Virus record (IMG/VR): IMGVR_UViG_3300027770_000085
Location: 1-48,520 of that record
Length of the DNA stretch: 48,520 nt
Strand: one strand, 5' to 3'
DNA from: a virus
This document shows positions 13,201-22,505 of this stretch, in pieces (the first letter of the stretch is position 1; each line of letters starts with the position of its first letter). A program made the position numbers and the translations under genes. The notes under the pieces were generated by a model. It did not search any database. It saw only the letters and a list, made by a program, of their open reading frames with translations, and had not been told where the DNA came from.

Positions 13201-16200
13201 TTATTTAAATAAAAAATATGTAAAATTTGATTCTTTGGGTGTTGGAACTCATACTTTTTATTATCCACCAATTCAAATTAATATAGAAACAGTTTCTGGA
13301 ATTGGATCTACTGCTATTGTTGCACCGATATTGACTCCTGTTGTTTTGGGATCTGCCGAAAGTGTATATATTGAAAATGGAGGAAATTCTTATGGAAGTC
13401 CAAACATTATCAATTTCCATAGAAGACCCAATGTAGAATTATCTTCAATTAGTAAAGCACTACTTAAACCGGTAATTGTAAATGGATCTATCAATGATGT
13501 TCAAATTATTTTTGGAGGTAATGGATATGATAATGGAACACAAGTAATAATTTATGGTGAAGGAAAATATGCCGACTTAAAACCAATAATTGAAAATGGA
13601 TCAATTGTAAATTTTTCTATTGTTGACGGTGGAGTTGGTTATGCTTCATCAAATACAACATTAAGCGCAGTAAGAAGAGGATCTGATTTAAAATTTGTAG
13701 TAGACGTTTTTGAATGGAAAATTGATCAAGTTGAAAAAAATAAAAATACAATTCTAGTAAATGGTGGCGATGACGAAACACTTTCATATCCAGCATTAGA
13801 TTTGAATTTGGGGTTACAACCAATAAATTTTTATTTGTCAAGACAATTTAGAAAAAATCTTTCAGATAATATTTTAGACAATAATCAAGAACAAACTTCT
13901 TCATTTCGACATTCCCCAATTGTGGGATGGGCATATGATGGAAATCCAATTTATGGTCCATATGGATATGAAAATTTAAATGATACTACCATTAAATTAA
14001 TTTCATCTAGTTATAGTAAAAAATCATTACCAACTAATGATCTTAGACCAAATAATTTTGTAAATGGATTTTTTATTAATGATTATGAATATAATTCTTC
14101 CGGAGATTTGGATGAATATAATGGAAGATATTGCATTACTCCAGAATATCCATATGGGACATATGCTTATTTTACAACATTTGAACTAATATCAAATATA
14201 TTAAACCCATTATATCCATATGTAATTAGTCAAAAATTTAAAGATACGCCAATTTTAGAAAACTTTAATCCAAGTTTTTCACAAAAAACAAACATTTCAA
14301 CTTATAATATAATTAGAAATTTTAGTAATTATTATGTAGATTCCATAAATTCTGGTTATGAAATTATTGAAAAAATTTCTCCAAATTTAAAACAAGAATT
14401 TATTGTAAAAGATATTAAAAAATCTGGAATTTCTTCTATTTTTATTGACAATTTTGGTTCAAATTATTCTGTGAATGATGTAATTAAATTTTCTAACACA
14501 CCAGACGGCACAGGTGTGAGTGCCCAAATTTCAAGAATATCTGGTAAAAATATATCAAATCTTATAGTTGGAGTGACTACTTTTAATGATGTAATTTTTT
14601 ATTCAAAGGAAAATACTTTGAATCAAATTGTAGGAATAACTTCATTTATTCATAATTTAACCACAGGTGATGAAGTAGTTATTTCTGGATTGTCTACAAT
14701 TTCTCTTTCACAATTAGAAGGTGTTAAAAATATTTTTGTAAACCAAAAAACGACAGAATTGGTAGAAACATTACAAAATACATCTACGACAGGAATATCA
14801 ACATATCTTACAGTTAAAGATGTTGTTGGATTTGAGGTAAGTGATAATATTGGTGTTGGAACGGAATATATGACCATCACCGGTATTGATCCAAAAAAAT
14901 CTCAAATTTTAGTCAATAGGCAATCTGGTGGAGGAATTCATACAGTAGGAATTGAAAGCGTAAGACTTCTTACAAATAAATTTGAATTTTTTGAACCAAA
15001 AGCAATTGGGTATACAATTCCAGAAAATAAAACTGTTTACTTTGATCCGACAAATACTATTGGATATGGACAATCTGGATCTACTTATTCTGTTGTAGGT
15101 ATTGGAACAAGTACAATAAATATCAGATTTGTTCCAGAAAAATCCATATATCTAGAAAATCATAGATTTTATACTGGACAACCATTGGCATATAATTATT
15201 CTGCAGGAGCTGGAATTAGTGCATATTCGGAGTCTAATGGAGCACCAATAACATTAAATAATAATCAAATTGTATATGCTGTAAATTTTGGAAATAATTT
15301 TCTTGGTATTTCAACTCTAGGATTTACTACTTCTGTTGGTATTGGAACAACATTAAATTCGGTAACGTTTTTATATAATTCTTCCGTTGGTTATTCGCAT
15401 TCATTGACAACATATTATCCAAAAATTACTGGAAGAGTTCAAAACTATGCGGGAATTGTAACAACTTCTGATCCTCATGGTTTGTTTAACGGAGATAAAA
15501 TTAAATTTACAGTTCTTCCGTCAAGAGAAGAAAGTATTAAATTTAGATTTGATAGAAAAAATAAAAAAATAACAACCGATTTGATAGGTATTTCTACTAA
15601 TTTTGTTTCCATAGGGGGAACTTCAAATATTAATATTCCAAATAATAATTTAAAAACAGGAGATAAAGTAATATACTATGCAGGAAATGTAGGTATTGGA
15701 GGGTTGATTGATAATGCGATTTATTATGTAATTAAACAAAATCCAGACAAAATACAATTATCAAATTATGCATATGATGCATCCATTGGAATTGGAATCA
15801 CATTTACCTCTGTTGGTGTAGGTACTCATAATATCGCACTCATAAATCCTCCATTATCTTTTACCAAAGGGGATGTAATTACTTTTGATGTATCAGATTT
15901 ATCTTTAAATGATTTAAAATTAGAATTTTACAAAGATCAAAATTTTCAAAAAAGATTCGAAATAGATAAAAAGAAAACAAATTCATTAGCCATTGATAGA
16001 TCTGGCGTTGCTGTTACAATAACAACAAATCAAAGAAATATTCCAAATTTGCTTTATTATAAGTTTTCCTCAACTTCTCTTTTTGATATCGATGCTTTTC
16101 GATTGTCTTCTGATTTTGAAGTATTTGGAAATAATAAAATTGACATTAGGCAAAGTTTATTGAATAGTGACTATTCAATAATAGGAATTAATTCTACTTC

Positions 16201-19200
16201 ATTTAAATTCAATTTAAAACAAAAACCAGAAGATACTTCATACACACAAACATCGGGTATTTCATCGGTTTTTTATGATACAGATTCAATCAATTCTACT
16301 GGTTCAATATCAAAAGTAAGAATCAATTCTAAAGGAAAATCTTATTCAAAAATTCCTTCAATTGTTTCAATTGCAAGTACAACTGGAAGTGGCGCAATTT
16401 TATATCCAACTTCAGAAGAAATTGGAAAAATAATATCAATTGACAGAATCAAAGATGGGTTTGATTATCCGACAGATCCTACAACTTTACCGCAATTAAG
16501 TATTCCAGCGGTTTGTATTATCAAAGACATTGCTAGAATAGATTATGTTGGAATTTTAACATCTGGAAAAAATTACAATACACCACCCAAATTGAAAATA
16601 ATAGGAAATAATGATATTGAAATATATGCAGGAATTCAAGGTGGATCAGTTGTTTCTGTAAATATTTTAAAAAACTCTTATAATTTAAAAGAACCACTTA
16701 GAATTGTTCCATATAATAATTCAAATGGATATGAAATAGATTCAATTTATGCTAGTGCTACTAGTGGTATAGGAACAATTGAATTAGTTAATGACCCTGT
16801 TTTATATCCATACATTTCTACAGGGTATGGAACTACTGAAATTGATTTTCCATTTTCTGTAGGAGATAAGATCTTTATCGAAAAATGCAGATTGACACCT
16901 TCATCTTCTGGATTAGCAAATTTCAATTCAAAAGATTATGGATATAATTTTTTTACAGTAACAGGTGTAAACACTACAAATTTTGTTGTAAACTATTCAA
17001 TGTCTGGTTTACAGACAGGAACATTTGGAAATTATAATAACTTATTAACACTTGGATATGTTGTTAATAAAAAAGATATGGCAGAATTTCAGATGGTTCT
17101 AATTGATGATGCAAATTATAATTCTGGCGAAAGAGTTATTTCTGGATCTACATTTTCTGCAAAAGTTATGGAAAATGGGTGGGACAATGATACTAATCAA
17201 TTAAGATTGATAGATGTTCAGGGAACATTAAATATTGAAGATAAACTTTATGGAGAGGAATCAAAATTAAATGGAACAGTCAAATATGTAAGTAAATTTT
17301 CTTTGGACTCTGACTTAAATGTTTTTAGAGAAAAAATTAATGATTTTGGTGATAAAGTTGGATTTTTAAATGATTATCAACAAAGAATTTCTGATAATGA
17401 TTACTATCAAAAATTCTCATATTCGATTAAAGGACAAATACCATATTCAACTTGGAAAGAATCTGTAAAATCAATTGTACATCCATCTGGATTTAAAGAA
17501 TTTTCTGATTTAGTTATTACGGGAATAGTAACTTCTGGTCCATTAAATCTTGGTGTTGGAAAATCAACAAATATGAAAGTAAACGCTGTAAATCCAGATC
17601 CATTTTTACTTGTAAATATAGACAATACCGCAGATTTATCTGTTAAAAATAATTTTGCTATGGTATATGAAGATGATCAATTAGATGATGGATCAGTTGA
17701 AAGAATATTTTTCTTAGAAGGAATTGCTCTTAGATCTTATACATTAAATAAAACAAACAAAGTTTATATGATTGATGATATCAGTAATCAATTTACTGGT
17801 TTTACTACCACTATTGGTGGTTCGATTGTTGGTTTGTCAAGTTTTAAATTAAAAAGTAAAGGTGATCCGATTTTTTATAAAGAGTTTGTTGGATCTGCTA
17901 GCACGATTATTGATTTATCAAATGATAAATTTATCATCCCAAATCATGGATTTCAATCTGGGCAAGAAATAATTTATAATCCTGGCGTTGGAACAAGAAT
18001 TGGTATTGCTACCACATCATATGCAACGGGAACTCTTGATATATTAATGAAAGTTGGTGCAGGAATAGGAAGTGCAATATATGAAAATGGATATAATAAT
18101 TATGTTCCATATATTGGAATTGTTACTGGTATTAGTAGTACAGTTTCTCCTGGAATTTTTTCACAATATTTTGGATTTGGTAATTCAATTCCTGGAGTGG
18201 TAAATATTGGAATTGGAACAGGAGCACTATTTCAAGTTCTTATTACTTATAATAGTAGCACTGGTAATCCTATTGGAACATCAGTTCAGTTAATTGATGG
18301 AGGAAGTGGATATTCCGTTGGGCAACAAATTTCAATTGCTGGAACTTATATGGGTGGTGCAACCCCCACAAATAATTTATATTTTACAATATCAAGAGTT
18401 TCTACAACCAGAGCTGGAACTGTAAATACGACATATGTAAGTGTTGCATCTACTTCTAGTGGGATTGGAACTGGTGCAATATTCAATGTAACAAGAGACG
18501 CAAATAAAGATATTTCTGAAGTAAGGATTGTAAATGGAGGAACAGGATATGCATCAACAGATCAAATTATAATTTCTGGTTCTAATGTTGGTGGGTCTAC
18601 TCCAGCAGATAACGTATACTTATCTCCAACCTTATTGGGGACCAATAAACTTCCATCAAATATATTTGTCAAAAAAATTGATACAAATAATTTTCAAGTT
18701 TCTGGTTTTTCAACAACTTTGAATATTCCGTTCAATTTGACATCACTTACGACTGGAACTCAATCATTTAGTTTTAAAAATCCAAATGAAAATGTGATAA
18801 TTTCGATTGATAATATTATTCAAAGTCCAATTCATAGAAAAAAAATATTACTGGGTCTTTCTACATCTATTGGTATTGGTTCTACAAGTGTATACATATC
18901 TTCCGGAATCAGCTCTGTTTTTAATAATGATATTCTCCAAATTGATAATGAATATCTAAAAGTCAATTCTGTTGGAGTTGGTTCTACTAATGTTTTAAAC
19001 GTAACTAGAGCATTTATGGGATCCGTTGCTGTTGGGCATACTGTTGGGGCAGCTACAACAATAGTGAAAGGAGATTTTAATATTATTGATGATGTAATAT
19101 ATTTTTCAACTCCTCCTTATGGTCCATCAATTGCATCAACCGATCCACAATTAATTCAAAATTCATCTTTTTCTGGAAGAGTATTTTCGAGACAATTGGA

Positions 19201-22200
19201 TGCATATAATCCAGTTGATAATAATTTAATTTTGGATGATATATCGGATCAATTTACTGGTATTGCAGCTACAACATTTGTATTATCGTCAAACAATCAG
19301 CCAGTTGCTGGAATTTTTACAAGTACAAATAGTAGCACAAACATAAACAACAAACCATTTATTCTAATTAATAATATTTTCCAAACTCCAGAAGTTGATT
19401 ATACAATTGATACACCAAATACAAATACGATTAAGTTTTTAACTGGTGCTCCAAGTGCAGGTAAAATTGTAAATGTTGCAATTACAACTGGGTTTGGTTA
19501 TCAACCCCTGATTGGTGCCGCAGCAACTGTTTCTGTATCAGCGGGTGGAACAATCAATTCAATCACCCTGAAAGGCGCTGGGAGTGGGTATAGAACGTCT
19601 CCGATTGTAAGTATTGCATCAACTGTTGGGTCTGGTGCTTCAATTTCTGCGATTGTTGGGGCTGGAGGAACAATAACGTCACTATCTATTATAAACGGAG
19701 GTATTGGATATACTGTCACATCATTGCCAGTTGCAGTAATAAGTTTACCATTACCTTACAGCAATTTAGGCGTTGCTTACACGGGTGGATCTAGTGGAAA
19801 TGGAATAGGGGCAAAGGTTTCAGTTCAAGTTGGAAATGGGTCAAGTATTATTCAGTTCAATATAGACAACCCAGGAATTGGATATAAAGTTGGCGATGTA
19901 TTATCTGTTGTGGGTTTGACCACAAATCCAAACATAGGAACATCATTCAGTGAATTTAGAATTACCGTAAATGAAACACTAACAGATAAATTTAGTGGAT
20001 TTTTTGTTGGACAGTTTATATCATTTGATGATATTTCTGTATATTTTAATGGATCAAGAACCAAATTCACATTAACACAAACTGTAAGTGGTGTTACTGA
20101 TGTTGTAGATCTAAAGAAAAAACCAGGTTCTGATATAGAATTGGAAAATAATTTATTCATATATTTAAATGATATACTACAAATTCCAAATGAATCATAT
20201 ACTATTTTAGGAAGTAGAATATTCTTTAAAGAACCACCAAAACCTGGATCAAAATGTAGTGTTCTATTTTTTAAAGGATCTGTTCGAGATGTTGAAACTA
20301 TTACTCCAGTAAAAACAATTAAAGATGGTGATGGTGTTCAAATTGGAGAAAACATTTATGACAATTTAGATATTGAACAGTTTGAACGAATTGTTAAAAA
20401 AATCGTTTCGAGTGATCAACTTGACACTTATAATTATGATAGTATAGGTATTAATACGAATACAAATAAACAAAGACCTCTTAAATGGACTAAACAAAAA
20501 CAAGATAGAATTATTAATGGATCTTTAGTATCAAAAGCAAGACCAAGTTTAATACCAACAATTAGACCAACAACAAGAATAATTAAAAATGTAAATATTG
20601 AAGATACTTCAATATATGTAAGCAGTGCATTTCCGTTATTTAATACATTAGACTCATTACCAGAAGAAGATGCTAATATTTTAATTGTCGAAACTAGAGA
20701 TACAGATTCTGCAATAGCAACAGCAATAGTTTCTGTTGCTAGTACAATTTCTTCAATTGCAATTTCAACAGGTGGAATTGGATATGCATATACAACATCA
20801 CCAAATGTTGCAATTTCGTCAATTTCTGTACAATTAAAAGATCCAATTTTAAACTGGACATTATCTTCTGGTCTTTCTACTAATACTTCCCTGTTTTCAA
20901 TTACCAATGGAAATCCAATAGTTTCTGTGGGTCAAAGTGGTGTTGTTGCAATTACAACAGATGCAAAAAATTACAGTTCAATTTTGAATGTGGGATTTGC
21001 TAAGACTGTATCATTTAATTCAGTTTCTTTTGCCTCGACTAATACTTATATTGCAGTTGGTAATAATGGAAAAATAATTAAAGCAATTGGTTATGGAACA
21101 ACAATATCTTCTTGGACAGAAATGAAAAAATATGAAGAATTTTCACAGTTTGGCATTATCACAAGATCTGAAAGTTCTTATATTTCATCTTTAACTAATG
21201 TTAACTATTTTTCAGATATTGGTAAGTGGGTTTCTGTCGGATATGGAGGAGCAATTTTTTCTGCAGTTGGTGTTGGATCAACTTCATTTACTAAAGTCGC
21301 ATCAAATACTTCTAGTAATTTTAAATCCATAGCATATGGAGCATCAAAACTAATTGCAGTAGGTGATGATGGTACAGTTTCGACATCATCAAATGGACAA
21401 TTCTGGGACACAGATATAATTACATCAAATAATTTAAATAAAATTATTTGGGATGGGGCAAAATTTATTGTAGTGGGTAATTCAAATTCTATATTTATAT
21501 CATTTTTTGGTGTTACTTGGGAACAAATAACACCAAATATTAATGGTAATTTTGTTAACATTAATTATAATACATCATATGAATTGTATACATTATTAAA
21601 CTCAAATGGTATATTGTATTATTCTTTTGATTTGATAAATTGGACATTTAGATCGACAAATCAATCAAATATTATAAATGATATTTTATATGTTCCAAAT
21701 AATGATGGTTATGTTTTAATTGGTGTTGGAGCAACTTCAATATATTCTACTGCTGTTTATAATTTTGCTACAGCAACATCAAATTCCACATCGGGCATCG
21801 TAACTTCAATTTCAATTACAAATCCTGGGTTTGGTTATAATCAAAATAATCCACCAAAAATATTAATACAACCAGACAAAGCATTAATTGAGCAAATAGT
21901 TTCCATAAAATCAAAAGGAGATCATGGATTAATTGTTGGGGTGGATACAAGTTTGGGATATGGATCGACTCTACCACAACTAATTTTTAGATTAAAATCA
22001 GAATCTTATGATAATACAACTTTAGGAATTGGTTATTCTGCTCTTGACAGTTTTGGAATATCAAATAGTGGAATATCGACAGGTGACTACTTTATCATTT
22101 ACGATAGTAATGTACAATGTGGACATGCTTTGACTGGAATTACAACTACAAACAATATAATAACAAATGTCGGAACGGCAAATACGTTTATTGATGGAGT

Positions 22201-22483
22201 TTATTATGCAGAGAACGTACAATCTTCTGGGGTTGGTATTGTTACTGTATTTTGTAAATTTTTACCTAGTCCCAATCATGTAAATCAAATTATAGTTAAC
22301 GCAGATCCATTAAATAGACCAAATGGTTTTTATGGGAAATATAGTTGGGGTAAGATTTATGATTATCAAAATAGGGGAATTGGTATTCCAAAAAACTTTA
22401 CAATAAATACAAATAATGGATTAGTTGGTTTATCTTCTGCACCAGAAGTGACCAGAACCAGAGGTTTGTTTAAAGGTAAATAA
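10250..22483 (+). CDS. giant virion protein in the gp7 (wedge) position, 4077 aa, with YHYH and beta-propeller domains
   Basis: It starts right after the gp6 stop and ends 22 nt before gp8, the T4 place of gene 7, but is about four times longer than T4 gp7 (1032 aa). The N-terminal 240 residues (start SEIKRVKINHILDSQIPEFL; FYTTKGTDTSFKILFKVLFG at about 203-222) look like the conserved docking part. A YHYH-type domain lies at about 1221-1306 (H1221, GWAYDGNPIYGPYGY, later TPEYPYGTYAYF). The rest is mostly beta repeats: at least a dozen GxGY units and several HGF/TGD units. Residues about 3530-3830 hold BNR/Kelch-like propeller blades (IAVGDDGTVSTSSNG). It is probably a baseplate-attached arm that contacts the host surface. 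The gp7 identity is by synteny only. Confidence 0.82.
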   Translation: MSEIKRVKINHILDSQIPEFLNEESPTFKQFLNQYYISQEHQTGIVDLSNNLVKYKSIENFNNETLIDSQLQSKLTSSILSFDDIIYASHTIGYPDKYGILKINDEIITYTSKTQNSFLGCIRGFSGIENLENNNNPEFLTFTKTLAEDHSAGTIINNLNYIFFFEFFKKFKNQFLPGFEERSFTSNISIENILSRAKDFYTTKGTDTSFKILFKVLFGEDVEVIKPQEYMLRPSDNNYFITKNILVEKVSGDDPLFLAGSTLYQQVSSGTASASIYNVEYRPVQGKNLYEISLDSTSFINSFEFTGTTKVIDSISKNSTVINVDSTVGFAYSGTVIAKTNSGNIEINYTDKTNTQLLNITGLIYDLQFGDLIYENKLAYSYADSDIDNISPIKFRIINVIGNVNFDKSSNLRKGDKISLSSFGKNISKDYKFTSWVYNIPTNHDIQNIEILTNNTYRIYLKDNLIVHKNQKIYIFDGEEQIEATVTNVEDGDKREIKNRFIIETSKTLNLNNVSKIKRKLIKSSSNIFSNVSNIISSVQNTYIDKNEEYLYVACSGLPDYQITCTSTEKNISSVGSGTTVLTTNNHNFLTGDKIYYNSNSVGISTGVYFVTKINDNQIKLSYSNSDIFNEKFIQIDYPITSDQIYKLGFENKIIKDQKLLKKIKLNDSIDYFDDPENRTTFNRQVGIFANGVEIYSPTLFDENIYYGMVNSITVTNPGKDYDVINPPNLIISDSIGSGCNAHLILSGSIEEVKINSPGIGYDRKPKVTISGGNGEGAILETNLVKSKIISKLKADGTSVNINTDTITFLNNHNFDNHEEVIYSTNGNTNISGLIDKSNYFIKIVNSKSVKLHKNKNDSIVGINTVNITGISSGFHQFNTLNSKNTITKIYVKNKGKNYSNRLVKVASSFYPSFGMEISGINTADNYIFAKNHGFKNQDFIKYSYTNTSISGLLSTTDYVVTVVDKNKFKLSETGTEINSIKQNYLNKKYVKFDSLGVGTHTFYYPPIQINIETVSGIGSTAIVAPILTPVVLGSAESVYIENGGNSYGSPNIINFHRRPNVELSSISKALLKPVIVNGSINDVQIIFGGNGYDNGTQVIIYGEGKYADLKPIIENGSIVNFSIVDGGVGYASSNTTLSAVRRGSDLKFVVDVFEWKIDQVEKNKNTILVNGGDDETLSYPALDLNLGLQPINFYLSRQFRKNLSDNILDNNQEQTSSFRHSPIVGWAYDGNPIYGPYGYENLNDTTIKLISSSYSKKSLPTNDLRPNNFVNGFFINDYEYNSSGDLDEYNGRYCITPEYPYGTYAYFTTFELISNILNPLYPYVISQKFKDTPILENFNPSFSQKTNISTYNIIRNFSNYYVDSINSGYEIIEKISPNLKQEFIVKDIKKSGISSIFIDNFGSNYSVNDVIKFSNTPDGTGVSAQISRISGKNISNLIVGVTTFNDVIFYSKENTLNQIVGITSFIHNLTTGDEVVISGLSTISLSQLEGVKNIFVNQKTTELVETLQNTSTTGISTYLTVKDVVGFEVSDNIGVGTEYMTITGIDPKKSQILVNRQSGGGIHTVGIESVRLLTNKFEFFEPKAIGYTIPENKTVYFDPTNTIGYGQSGSTYSVVGIGTSTINIRFVPEKSIYLENHRFYTGQPLAYNYSAGAGISAYSESNGAPITLNNNQIVYAVNFGNNFLGISTLGFTTSVGIGTTLNSVTFLYNSSVGYSHSLTTYYPKITGRVQNYAGIVTTSDPHGLFNGDKIKFTVLPSREESIKFRFDRKNKKITTDLIGISTNFVSIGGTSNINIPNNNLKTGDKVIYYAGNVGIGGLIDNAIYYVIKQNPDKIQLSNYAYDASIGIGITFTSVGVGTHNIALINPPLSFTKGDVITFDVSDLSLNDLKLEFYKDQNFQKRFEIDKKKTNSLAIDRSGVAVTITTNQRNIPNLLYYKFSSTSLFDIDAFRLSSDFEVFGNNKIDIRQSLLNSDYSIIGINSTSFKFNLKQKPEDTSYTQTSGISSVFYDTDSINSTGSISKVRINSKGKSYSKIPSIVSIASTTGSGAILYPTSEEIGKIISIDRIKDGFDYPTDPTTLPQLSIPAVCIIKDIARIDYVGILTSGKNYNTPPKLKIIGNNDIEIYAGIQGGSVVSVNILKNSYNLKEPLRIVPYNNSNGYEIDSIYASATSGIGTIELVNDPVLYPYISTGYGTTEIDFPFSVGDKIFIEKCRLTPSSSGLANFNSKDYGYNFFTVTGVNTTNFVVNYSMSGLQTGTFGNYNNLLTLGYVVNKKDMAEFQMVLIDDANYNSGERVISGSTFSAKVMENGWDNDTNQLRLIDVQGTLNIEDKLYGEESKLNGTVKYVSKFSLDSDLNVFREKINDFGDKVGFLNDYQQRISDNDYYQKFSYSIKGQIPYSTWKESVKSIVHPSGFKEFSDLVITGIVTSGPLNLGVGKSTNMKVNAVNPDPFLLVNIDNTADLSVKNNFAMVYEDDQLDDGSVERIFFLEGIALRSYTLNKTNKVYMIDDISNQFTGFTTTIGGSIVGLSSFKLKSKGDPIFYKEFVGSASTIIDLSNDKFIIPNHGFQSGQEIIYNPGVGTRIGIATTSYATGTLDILMKVGAGIGSAIYENGYNNYVPYIGIVTGISSTVSPGIFSQYFGFGNSIPGVVNIGIGTGALFQVLITYNSSTGNPIGTSVQLIDGGSGYSVGQQISIAGTYMGGATPTNNLYFTISRVSTTRAGTVNTTYVSVASTSSGIGTGAIFNVTRDANKDISEVRIVNGGTGYASTDQIIISGSNVGGSTPADNVYLSPTLLGTNKLPSNIFVKKIDTNNFQVSGFSTTLNIPFNLTSLTTGTQSFSFKNPNENVIISIDNIIQSPIHRKKILLGLSTSIGIGSTSVYISSGISSVFNNDILQIDNEYLKVNSVGVGSTNVLNVTRAFMGSVAVGHTVGAATTIVKGDFNIIDDVIYFSTPPYGPSIASTDPQLIQNSSFSGRVFSRQLDAYNPVDNNLILDDISDQFTGIAATTFVLSSNNQPVAGIFTSTNSSTNINNKPFILINNIFQTPEVDYTIDTPNTNTIKFLTGAPSAGKIVNVAITTGFGYQPLIGAAATVSVSAGGTINSITLKGAGSGYRTSPIVSIASTVGSGASISAIVGAGGTITSLSIINGGIGYTVTSLPVAVISLPLPYSNLGVAYTGGSSGNGIGAKVSVQVGNGSSIIQFNIDNPGIGYKVGDVLSVVGLTTNPNIGTSFSEFRITVNETLTDKFSGFFVGQFISFDDISVYFNGSRTKFTLTQTVSGVTDVVDLKKKPGSDIELENNLFIYLNDILQIPNESYTILGSRIFFKEPPKPGSKCSVLFFKGSVRDVETITPVKTIKDGDGVQIGENIYDNLDIEQFERIVKKIVSSDQLDTYNYDSIGINTNTNKQRPLKWTKQKQDRIINGSLVSKARPSLIPTIRPTTRIIKNVNIEDTSIYVSSAFPLFNTLDSLPEEDANILIVETRDTDSAIATAIVSVASTISSIAISTGGIGYAYTTSPNVAISSISVQLKDPILNWTLSSGLSTNTSLFSITNGNPIVSVGQSGVVAITTDAKNYSSILNVGFAKTVSFNSVSFASTNTYIAVGNNGKIIKAIGYGTTISSWTEMKKYEEFSQFGIITRSESSYISSLTNVNYFSDIGKWVSVGYGGAIFSAVGVGSTSFTKVASNTSSNFKSIAYGASKLIAVGDDGTVSTSSNGQFWDTDIITSNNLNKIIWDGAKFIVVGNSNSIFISFFGVTWEQITPNINGNFVNINYNTSYELYTLLNSNGILYYSFDLINWTFRSTNQSNIINDILYVPNNDGYVLIGVGATSIYSTAVYNFATATSNSTSGIVTSISITNPGFGYNQNNPPKILIQPDKALIEQIVSIKSKGDHGLIVGVDTSLGYGSTLPQLIFRLKSESYDNTTLGIGYSALDSFGISNSGISTGDYFIIYDSNVQCGHALTGITTTNNIITNVGTANTFIDGVYYAENVQSSGVGIVTVFCKFLPSPNHVNQIIVNADPLNRPNGFYGKYSWGKIYDYQNRGIGIPKNFTINTNNGLVGLSSAPEVTRTRGLFKGK

Positions 22484-22490
22484 ATAAATA
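22483..22490 (+). promoter_or_regulatory. possible T4-type late promoter before gp8
   Basis: AATAAATA ends 15 nt before the gp8 ATG, within a run of ATAAATA repeats. It resembles the T4 late -10 TATAAATA with one change. The distance to the ATG is short for a leader with a ribosome-binding site, so confidence is low. Confidence 0.3.
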
Positions 22491-22505
22491 TAAACTATCA
22501 CAAAA

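Noticed and set aside
20434-20907. Minus-strand open frame of 157 codons inside the giant gene
   Set aside because: Long antisense frames are expected opposite AT-rich repetitive coding DNA, and its hydrophobic product has no recognisable pattern.
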